A stretch of 64,000 nt of DNA from Nocardia sp. NBC_00416 (GTDB lineage: Bacteria; Actinomycetota; Actinomycetes; Mycobacteriales; Mycobacteriaceae): the NCBI RefSeq assembly GCF_036032445.1, contig NZ_CP107932.1, forward strand, positions 1,118,501 through 1,182,500, in the 5' to 3' direction. This document shows, one piece after another, positions 42,937 to 48,681 of this stretch (position 1 is its first letter; each line of letters starts with the position of its first letter). Below the pieces are notes generated by a model. That model was not told the origin of the DNA. It searched no databases and saw only the letters and a program-made list of their open reading frames with translations. A program made the position numbers and the translations under genes.

Positions 42937-43318
42937 TTTCGCGATCGGCCGGTGAGCCGGCCGCGGCCGCGGGCGTCATGGAGGATCGGTGGACGGCGAA
43001 GTGATCGCGGTCCTGTCCGAGTCGCAACGTAAGTGTTATATCCACGGCTGTTCCGGATTTCGGCCGGTGCGCCGGGACCGGCCGCGGCTGTGTCGGCGTC
43101 GGTGCCCGTGATACGAGCGCGTAGGCTGGGGTGGCACGAGCCGCCCTCGACCATCCAGCCTCGCCCCTATCCGACGCCGCGCGTCAGTGCGTCCGCCCCG
43201 GCGAGATCGTCAAGTAAGCCTCCGCGGTCTGCGATCTCTGTGGATGGTGAAACCAGATGTCCTCGGACCGTTTCTCTCGCGCCGGGGATGCCTTCAATGC
43301 GACCTACCTAGGAACGGC
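42937..43318. other. Intergenic stretch with a long hairpin
   Basis: No supported gene. An imperfect hairpin pairs GGCTGG (43124-43129) with CCAGCC (43155-43160), continued by G-U-tolerant pairs inward. It could be a terminator or leader structure ahead of the small gene at 43319. AT-rich bases GTAAGTGTTATATCC at 43028-43042 may contain a promoter. Confidence 0.4.
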
Positions 43319-43471
43319 ATGATGCACAGTGAGCTCGATTCCAGCCCGGATGAGGCTGTATCCGCCGTAGCGGGTGAGTATCCGGCGACGGCCAGCTGGC
43401 CGGACCCCAGTCCGCTGGCCGACTGGTGGGATGAGGTCATGCGCCACGACCATCCCGCGTCGGCGACCTGA
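43319..43471 (+). CDS. 50-residue acidic small protein
   Basis: ATG 43319 (a second ATG follows at once) opens 50 codons with AGGAA 5-8 nt upstream. The product is acidic and Trp-containing (MMHSELDSSPDEAVSAVAGE, then SWPDPSPLADWWDEVMRHDH). No signal peptide or cysteine is present. It is flanked by gene-poor DNA and no modification enzymes are nearby, so a peptide natural-product precursor is not supported. Function unknown. Confidence 0.5.
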   Translation: MMHSELDSSPDEAVSAVAGEYPATASWPDPSPLADWWDEVMRHDHPASAT

Positions 43472-43583
43472 CTTCGGCCGCCGAGCAGGTCCCGTCCCGC
43501 GCCGAATAGCTATGGGTATCGCCCGGTACGGCGACACTGCTGCCGTTCGAGGTACGGATCGCGAGTTGATCCGTAGCGAGCGG

Positions 43584-44162
43584 TCAGCGCAGCGGCGCGG
43601 GACGGCCCGCGTCCGCGAACCGCAGTTCGAGCTGCACCGTGATGTCCTCGAAGTCGAGTGCGCGGCCCAGCCGGGCGACCGCGTCATCGAGGATCCGACG
43701 GCGCAGTGCGGCGATATCGGCATAGGGCTCGGCCGTCACCACGAGCCGCAGCTCAGGGGAATCGCACGGTCCGCTCAACCAGGCTTTCGCGGTCCGGACT
43801 TCCGGGAAACTCTCGATATCGGCGGCCACCGGGGCCGCCGCGGTCCCTGAATCCAGCACCGTCGTTCCGGCGGCTTCCGGCGCCTCGAGTCGCCACGACA
43901 CCGGTTTCGGCATCCGGAAGAACTGCGCGAACAGCCAGCGCAGGCACAGCAGGCCGAGGACGACCGCCCCGACGACCACCGCCCAGAAAACCCAGGTCGG
44001 CGGCGCGGCGGTACCGGGAACCAGGCCGGAATCGGTGTCCACCCCGCCGAGCCGCCCGAAATGCGCTGCCAGTCCCAGCGCGCCGACCGCCACCAACAGC
44101 GCCCCCACGAGCGCGAGCAGGATTCGGTTCAGCGCGGCCGGCCGATCGGCACGTGTCATCAC
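43584..44162 (-). CDS. AmaP-like membrane anchor of the Asp23 cluster
   Basis: A 192-residue protein with two transmembrane helices (RILLALVGALLVAVGALGLA and WVFWAVVVGAVVLGLLCLRW), then a cytosolic ~110-residue domain (VRTAKAWLSGPCDSPELRLV-VTAEPYADI) ending DITVQLELRFA. Topology and context match AmaP, which tethers Asp23 to the membrane in Staphylococcus. GTG 44162 gives GTGA overlap with the previous stop; ATG 44159 is equally possible. It is the last gene of the nine-gene operon. Confidence 0.75.
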   Translation of the reverse strand: MMTRADRPAALNRILLALVGALLVAVGALGLAAHFGRLGGVDTDSGLVPGTAAPPTWVFWAVVVGAVVLGLLCLRWLFAQFFRMPKPVSWRLEAPEAAGTTVLDSGTAAAPVAADIESFPEVRTAKAWLSGPCDSPELRLVVTAEPYADIAALRRRILDDAVARLGRALDFEDITVQLELRFADAGRPAPLR

Positions 44163-44827
44163 CGTCCTCCCGTTCCGGGTCGGGGCGCGGCGCCGGTTGC
44201 CGGTAGGTCTTCGGCCTGTCGCTGTCCGGCCCGCGCCATCGATGCGTGGGATCCGCGTGCCGGTGCGTCGGCGCGGCGGCCGCGTTTCACGGTCGGCGAT
44301 TTCGGTCCGTGCAGTTCGGTTCGCACCCGGCGCACCGGCCGCCCGACCTGCTGGATCCGGGCGCGCAGCGCGGCACAGACTTCCTCGGCCATCCCGTCCT
44401 GGTTGTGCCGGTCGGTCCGGGCGGTCACCGTGACGGTGTCGCGGCGGATCCTGATCCGTGCCGACTCCACCCCGTCCACTCTCGTCGCGGCGCCGCGCAG
44501 CATCGCGGCCAGATCACCGCGACGCACCCCGGCGTCGAGGTCACCGGCCGGATCCTCGGCGGTCAGCGGCAGGACCCGAGCCCGCCCGGGGAAGACGGCC
44601 GCCGCGACCAGCAGCACCCCGATCACCACCGCTGCGAGCGCGGCGAACAGTACGGGCAGATCGCTCCACGCCGTCTCGTGCACATACCGCGCCACAGTGT
44701 TGTAGGAGATGTACTCGCCGGTGTCGCGCAACCGCTGCACCAGCGACACGATCACCGCGACACACCCGCCCAGCAGGACGAGGGCGACCAGCGTGGCGGG
44801 CAGGGTGCGGCGGGACCTGCGGATCAC
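44159..44827 (-). CDS. DUF6286-type membrane protein of the Asp23 cluster
   Basis: A 222-residue protein. Two helices (LPATLVALVLLGGCVAVIVS and DLPVLFAALAAVVIGVLLVA) are separated by an outside loop of ~30 residues. A cytosolic domain follows with an alternating strand pattern (RVDGVESARIRIRRDTVTVT-ARTDRHNQDGM) like other members of the cluster, then a basic, Arg/Pro-rich tail. GTG 44827 overlaps the upstream Asp23 gene by 4 nt. Probably a second membrane anchor for Asp23-type proteins. Confidence 0.75.
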   Translation of the reverse strand: MIRRSRRTLPATLVALVLLGGCVAVIVSLVQRLRDTGEYISYNTVARYVHETAWSDLPVLFAALAAVVIGVLLVAAAVFPGRARVLPLTAEDPAGDLDAGVRRGDLAAMLRGAATRVDGVESARIRIRRDTVTVTARTDRHNQDGMAEEVCAALRARIQQVGRPVRRVRTELHGPKSPTVKRGRRADAPARGSHASMARAGQRQAEDLPATGAAPRPGTGGR

Positions 44828-45144
44828 CGGACTCTCCCGGTGACGACCCCGCGGCGCGTCAGCGCGGTGACGACGATATCGACGCGTGCGACCCCGAGGC
44901 CGGTCAGTTCCTCGGTGCGGCGCAGCAGATGTTCGCGGCAGATGTCGGTGACCCGTCCCACCGGCTCGGGGTAGCGGATCGGCAACCGGAGCTCGAGAGC
45001 GGTCCGGTCGCCGGAGATCGTCGCGTCGACCCGCACCGGGGTGTCGACGCCGGCCACCTCGGCCGCGGCCGCGGCCGCGATCCGCCCGACGGCCCGTGCG
45101 CTGACGGTGGTGGTTCCGGGGAGGTCGGCGGCCGCGGCGGTCAC
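44824..45144 (-). CDS. Asp23/Gls24 family protein
   Basis: A 106-residue Asp23-like protein: AVGRIAAAAAAEVAGVDTPV, ALELRLPIRYPEPVGRVTDI, ELTGLGVARVDIVVTAL. The strand-helix-strand order with the late VDIVV matches Gls24 domains. GTG 45144 and its stop both overlap neighbouring genes by 4 nt. Likely a soluble envelope-associated stress protein that oligomerises near the membrane. Confidence 0.82.
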   Translation of the reverse strand: MTAAAADLPGTTTVSARAVGRIAAAAAAEVAGVDTPVRVDATISGDRTALELRLPIRYPEPVGRVTDICREHLLRRTEELTGLGVARVDIVVTALTRRGVVTGRVR

Positions 45145-45332
45145 CGCCGGTTCCTGTTCCGCGGCGCGGACCGCGCGATCGCGGACAGATCGAGTTCACC
45201 GTCGAGCCAGCGGCCGGCCAGCAGACCGACGGCGGTGAACAGCAGGACGATCACGAACGCCGCGAAACCGCCGAACGCGGCGGCGAATCCCAGCGCGATA
45301 CCGATGGCCAGACATATCGAAGTGGCGTTCAC
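45141..45332 (-). CDS. Small DUF2273-like membrane protein
   Basis: A 63-residue protein with two short hydrophobic helices (LAIGIALGFAAAFGGFAAFV and IVLLFTAVGLLAGRWL) and a basic tail. The G-x3-G helix and G-R-W-L-D-G ending resemble DUF2273 proteins, which sit beside amaP and asp23 in Firmicutes. GTG 45332 has GAGGAG 7 nt upstream; it is the only internal gene with its own evident ribosome site and a 29-nt gap before it. Confidence 0.75.
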   Translation of the reverse strand: MNATSICLAIGIALGFAAAFGGFAAFVIVLLFTAVGLLAGRWLDGELDLSAIARSAPRNRNRR

Positions 45333-45361
45333 CGTCGACTCCTCTGCGCGTGCGATTGCGG

Positions 45362-45844
45362 CTACTGGACCCGGCTGGGAACGTCGGTCTCGTCGTCGTC
45401 ACCGGGGATGAAGACATCGTTGACGTTGATGTTGACCTCGACCACCTCGAGTGCGGTCATCTGCTCGATCGCGGTGATCACATTGCGCCGCACCGCGCGC
45501 GCGAGATCGGCGATGGCGACGCCGTACTCGACGACGATCTGCAGGTCGACGGCCGCCTGGGCTTCGCCGACCTCGACCGAGACGCCCTGGCCCGAACTCG
45601 CCGACCCGCCGGGGATGCGTTCGCGCAGCGCGCCGATGGCGCGGGCGGTGTTGCCGCCGAGATCGTGCACACCGTTCACTTCCCGGGCGGCCAGCCCGGC
45701 GACCTTCTGCACGACGATATCGGCGATGGTGGTGGTGCCCTGTTCGGTCACCAGCGTGCTTTTCTTCGCCGACTCCGCAGGTGCTTTCCCGGAGCCGGCC
45801 GCCGCGGTGTCGACGCTGGTCTTGTCAGCGGTCGAAGAGGTCAT
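45362..45844 (-). CDS. Asp23/Gls24 family envelope stress protein
   Basis: A 160-residue protein with a 30-residue polar N-terminus and a full Gls24 domain: LVTEQGTTTIADIVVQKVAG, LAAREVNGVHDL, VDLQIVVEYGVAIADLARAV and LEVVEVNINVNDVFIP. This is the clearest Asp23 member here and probably the main structural one. ATG 45844 overlaps the preceding stop by 4 nt. It should be cytosolic and recruited to the membrane by the anchors encoded downstream. Confidence 0.92.
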   Translation of the reverse strand: MTSSTADKTSVDTAAAGSGKAPAESAKKSTLVTEQGTTTIADIVVQKVAGLAAREVNGVHDLGGNTARAIGALRERIPGGSASSGQGVSVEVGEAQAAVDLQIVVEYGVAIADLARAVRRNVITAIEQMTALEVVEVNINVNDVFIPGDDDETDVPSRVQ

Positions 45845-46251
45845 GATTTCTCCTGATCCTGTCGAGGTGCTGCGGATTCGTGGGTGGTGTCGGGCGCCGG
45901 CGACTCCGGGGAGCCCGGGCCGCTCGGCGGGGACTCGTTCCGCGCCGCTGAGCCGGTGACCGCGACCGAGTCGAGTTCGGTGACCACCAGGCGCAATTCG
46001 GCGTCTTCCCAGGGGGTGCCGGCCAGCAACGGCCGGATATCGGCGGCGACCTGCTCGAGTAGCGGCGGCAGGGGCATCGCGGTCGCGACGATGCGTATCT
46101 GCACGATCGCGCTGTGTAGATCCACCGCGTACTTGCGGGTGTCCCGGGGCCACCACACAGCCGGTTCGCCGATCAGGGGCGTCGCGGGACGCACGCCGTG
46201 GCAGGCCTCGAGCGCGCCGATGATCGTGTCGATCAGGTCGTCGGGGGTCAT
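45841..46251 (-). CDS. Diverged Asp23-like protein of the cluster
   Basis: A 136-residue protein. Residues 1-95 follow a helix-strand-helix-strand pattern (DLIDTIIGALEACHGVRPAT, YAVDLHSAIVQIRIVATAMP, DAELRLVVTELDSVAV) close to Asp23 in order but weak in sequence. The last ~40 residues are Pro/Ser/Glu-rich and disordered. ATG 46251 lies 1 nt after the stop of the upstream Asp23 gene. Function inferred only from its place in the operon. Confidence 0.65.
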   Translation of the reverse strand: MTPDDLIDTIIGALEACHGVRPATPLIGEPAVWWPRDTRKYAVDLHSAIVQIRIVATAMPLPPLLEQVAADIRPLLAGTPWEDAELRLVVTELDSVAVTGSAARNESPPSGPGSPESPAPDTTHESAAPRQDQEKS

Positions 46252-46252
46252 G

Positions 46253-46624
46253 TCATCTCTGCTCCGGCTCGATATCGAGCACGCAGACGCATACCTCGTC
46301 CACGCGCTCGCCGGTCTGTTCACGGACGGCCCGGACGATCTCCTGCTGAACGGCGGGTCCGATATCGGCTGCCCGCCGGTGCGCGCCGATGGCGATATCC
46401 ACCGATACCTGCAGGCCGGCGGTGGTGCGCCGGACCCGGACGCCTTCCGCCGGGGCGGGCTGGTTTCCGGTCAATCGCTGCCGGCCCAGCCGCACGGCCG
46501 TGCCGACCAGCCCCCGCACACCCGGCTCCAGGCGGACGACTCCGGGTGTGGCGGCCGCCGCCCGCGCGGCGACGGCGGCGATCACCGGATCGCCGACGAC
46601 GATCGATGTCCGGGCGGCGCTCAT
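46253..46624 (-). CDS. Asp23/Gls24 family protein
   Basis: A 123-residue Asp23 protein: VIAAVAARAAAATPGVVRLE, RVRRTTAGLQVSVDIAIGAH, IVRAVREQTGERVDEVCVCV. It lacks the polar N-terminal extension of the larger member. ATG 46624 overlaps the stop of the anti-sigma gene by 4 nt, ensuring co-translation. Confidence 0.85.
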   Translation of the reverse strand: MSAARTSIVVGDPVIAAVAARAAAATPGVVRLEPGVRGLVGTAVRLGRQRLTGNQPAPAEGVRVRRTTAGLQVSVDIAIGAHRRAADIGPAVQQEIVRAVREQTGERVDEVCVCVLDIEPEQR

Positions 46625-47238
46625 GCCGGGCCACCCGTCTGGCCGCCGCCTGGATCGGTGTCACTGTCGTGCTCGTAGAGATCGCCGACGTGCAGGTCCA
46701 GCCGGTGCAGCACGGCGCCGACGCGGTCGGGCAGTGCGGCGGTGATCCGAGTGCGCACCTCGGGCAGCAGCTCGCCGAGGGTGCGCGGACCCAGGTGTAC
46801 CGCGACCGTCATCTCCACGTCGAGCAGGCGCGCGCCGTCCGGTCCGGTTCCGGCCTCCCGGATCCGGCACCGCCGGGCCCGCACTCCGGGGACGGAGTCC
46901 GCGGCGAAACGCAGTATCGCCGCGACAGCCTGTTCGCTCACCTCGACGCTGCCCGCACGTGGCGTCGGCAGGTCCAGCGTGCGTCCGCGCCGTACCTCGG
47001 CACGCACCGCGGACATGATGCGTCCGACCATATCGGGCGGCGCGGTGTCGGGTTCGGCGAGGAGTTCCGAGGTCGCGGCGCGCAGGGCCAGCAGGCTCTC
47101 GTAGGCGGCCCGGCAGTAGGGGCACGTGGCCTCGTGGGCATCGGGATGACCCTGCTCGATCTGGTCGAGCCGCGCCCACACCTGCTCCAGTTCCCGTCCG
47201 CACGGCAGCCGGTAGTCCTGTGCGGTGGTCTCATTCAT
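46621..47238 (-). CDS. Zinc-motif anti-sigma factor fused to an Asp23 domain
   Basis: A 205-residue protein. The N-terminal ~50 residues form a ZAS-type anti-sigma domain with H35-x3-C39-x2-C42 (HPDAHEATCPYCRAAYESLL) and Cys13 upstream. Residues ~85-195 form an Asp23/Gls24 domain (VEVSEQAVAAILRFAADSVP, LLDVEMTVAVHLGPRTLGEL, RLDLHVGDLYEHD). It has no transmembrane segment, unlike many anti-sigmas. ATG 47238 is preferred over 47244 because it gives the ATGA overlap with the sigma stop. It likely binds the sigma factor and reads out the state of Asp23 proteins. Confidence 0.82.
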   Translation of the reverse strand: MNETTAQDYRLPCGRELEQVWARLDQIEQGHPDAHEATCPYCRAAYESLLALRAATSELLAEPDTAPPDMVGRIMSAVRAEVRRGRTLDLPTPRAGSVEVSEQAVAAILRFAADSVPGVRARRCRIREAGTGPDGARLLDVEMTVAVHLGPRTLGELLPEVRTRITAALPDRVGAVLHRLDLHVGDLYEHDSDTDPGGGQTGGPA

Positions 47239-47801
47239 CGCCATGGCTTCATCACCTCGGCCAATTGCGCCCGGGCCCGCGCGATGCGACCTCGCACCGC
47301 GTCACTGTTCGCGCCCACGATCTCGCCGATCTCTGCGTAGGCGAGGCCGTGCAACTCACGCAGCAGCCAGCAGGCGCGCTGTTCGGGAGTCAGTTCCTGT
47401 AATGCCGCGTTCAGTGCCTCCAGCTGGGTCCTGACCTGGACCGCTTGTTCGGGCTGAATATCGGACCGGGGCGATTCGGTCGTATCCAGATCGACATCGA
47501 CCTGCGGGCGGCGAGCCCGGATGACATTGAGGCATCGGTTGGTGGTCATCCGGTACAGCCAGCCCACGAACGCGGCGTCGTCGTCGAGTTGGTGCAGCCG
47601 CCGCCACGCGCCGAGGAAGACTTCCTGCACCACATCCTCTGCCTCACCGCGGTCGGCCAGCATCTTCGACGCCAACCTGAACATCTGCGCCTGAAAGCGC
47701 ACCACCAATTGCTCGTAGGCCCGGATATCGCCGTCACGCGCCCGGCTGACCAGGGTTACGGTATCGGGCACCGAATTCGGTGCGGATTCGATCGTGGTCA
47801 C
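47235..47801 (-). CDS. ECF sigma factor
   Basis: A 188-residue group 4 sigma factor. Region 2 holds YEQLVVRFQAQMFRLASKML and AEDVVQEVFLGAWRRL, then GWLYRMTTNRCLNVIRARRP. Region 4 holds LTPEQRACWLLRELHGLAYA-EIGEIVGANSDAVRGRIARARAQL. GTG 47801 is chosen because GGAGG lies 5 nt upstream; GTG 47813 is in frame but lacks a site. It is first in the operon and overlaps the anti-sigma gene by 4 nt. It probably autoregulates the operon. Confidence 0.92.
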   Translation of the reverse strand: MTTIESAPNSVPDTVTLVSRARDGDIRAYEQLVVRFQAQMFRLASKMLADRGEAEDVVQEVFLGAWRRLHQLDDDAAFVGWLYRMTTNRCLNVIRARRPQVDVDLDTTESPRSDIQPEQAVQVRTQLEALNAALQELTPEQRACWLLRELHGLAYAEIGEIVGANSDAVRGRIARARAQLAEVMKPWR

Positions 47802-47839
47802 ACCCACCTCCACCGCTCACCCGAACGACACGCGGCCCC

Positions 47840-47882
47840 GATAATCGTCACGCCCGACCATCTATCGAGCGATGAACGTCAC
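47840..47882 (-). promoter_or_regulatory. Repeated 13-mer upstream of the sigma operon
   Basis: Reading toward the operon, GTGACGTTCATCG (47882-47870) and GTGACGATTATCG (47852-47840) differ at two positions and start 30 bp apart. They lie 40-80 bp before the sigma start. They may be promoter elements or a regulator binding pair; the role is unknown. Confidence 0.35.
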
Positions 47883-48037
47883 AGTTGCTCGATCGTCTCG
47901 AACGGAGATGGTGGTCGCACCGACACCGCGATACTACCTCGATCGGCATCGACGAATTGCGGATCGAAACAATCCCTGATAACGCAGTGGGAACATTTTT
48001 CAGTAATGCACGGACCATGTATCTATGGAGTCTATTT

Positions 48038-48142
48038 ATGCAGTTCAGGACAGTTGAGTCGCGTATCGTGCGCGTTCATGCGGATGTCTGCCGGGCGGTC
48101 CGTGCGAACGTCACCGGCTCGATCTTCGGCCACTGCGCCTGA
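48038..48142 (+). CDS. 34-residue small ORF (weak)
   Basis: ATG 48038 with GGAG 8 nt upstream opens 34 codons (MQFRTVESRIVRVHADVCRA then VRANVTGSIFGHCA). Third positions are strongly G/C, unlike the AT-rich DNA just before it (GGAACATTTTTCAGTAATGC). It might be a short leader peptide or small protein. No family is recognised. Confidence 0.3.
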   Translation: MQFRTVESRIVRVHADVCRAVRANVTGSIFGHCA

Positions 48143-48274
48143 GGCGGCGGAAAAACGGTTACACTTCACAGGTGTGATGGTTGTCTCATCATTTGCTACG
48201 TGCCGTTTCGTGCTTATCCGGGTCGTTACTTCCGAGCACATCAGATGGTGCGAAACGACACGGAAGGTTCAGCC

Positions 48275-48574
48275 ATGGATCGCTCGAACGCGACCCCCAC
48301 GGGGAATCTGCACGTCATAACCCAGGTGACCGAAACCGGAATAGGTGACGGCCCGATAACATCGACGCTCGATTACTCCGGGGCGTTGCACGAACAACCT
48401 CTGCGAATCGTCGGCATGGAATGGGGCACCGCGCTGCTCGCGCTGATCACCTGCCTGCTGTTCGCTGTCGCCGTCGTCGCGATGACCGGATCGGTCCTCA
48501 CTGCCGGCCTCGCCACCGCCGGCATCGTGGCCGGACTGGTGATGACCTTGCGCATTCTGCGGTTCCCCCGCTGA
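48275..48574 (+). CDS. Small two-helix membrane protein
   Basis: A 99-residue protein. Residues 1-45 are polar. Two helices follow (WGTALLALITCLLFAVAVVA and VLTAGLATAGIVAGLVMTLR), ending RFPR. ATG 48275 has GGAAGG about 8 nt upstream. Unknown function. It lies 107 bp before the membrane-linked helicase gene on the same strand; co-transcription is possible but unproven. Confidence 0.65.
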   Translation: MDRSNATPTGNLHVITQVTETGIGDGPITSTLDYSGALHEQPLRIVGMEWGTALLALITCLLFAVAVVAMTGSVLTAGLATAGIVAGLVMTLRILRFPR

Positions 48575-48681
48575 ACAGCAATGCTCCGGCGGTACCCGGA
48601 GGCTGCCACTGAACCCGCCCGCGCCGCCCGGCCGGTGAGTACCATTGCCCGAGACGAGTTACGGATGTCGAAGTAGGGGCG

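Noticed and set aside
43319..43471. RiPP precursor peptide
   Set aside because: There is no leader/core pattern, no Cys or Ser/Thr-rich core, and no modifying enzyme or dedicated transporter nearby.
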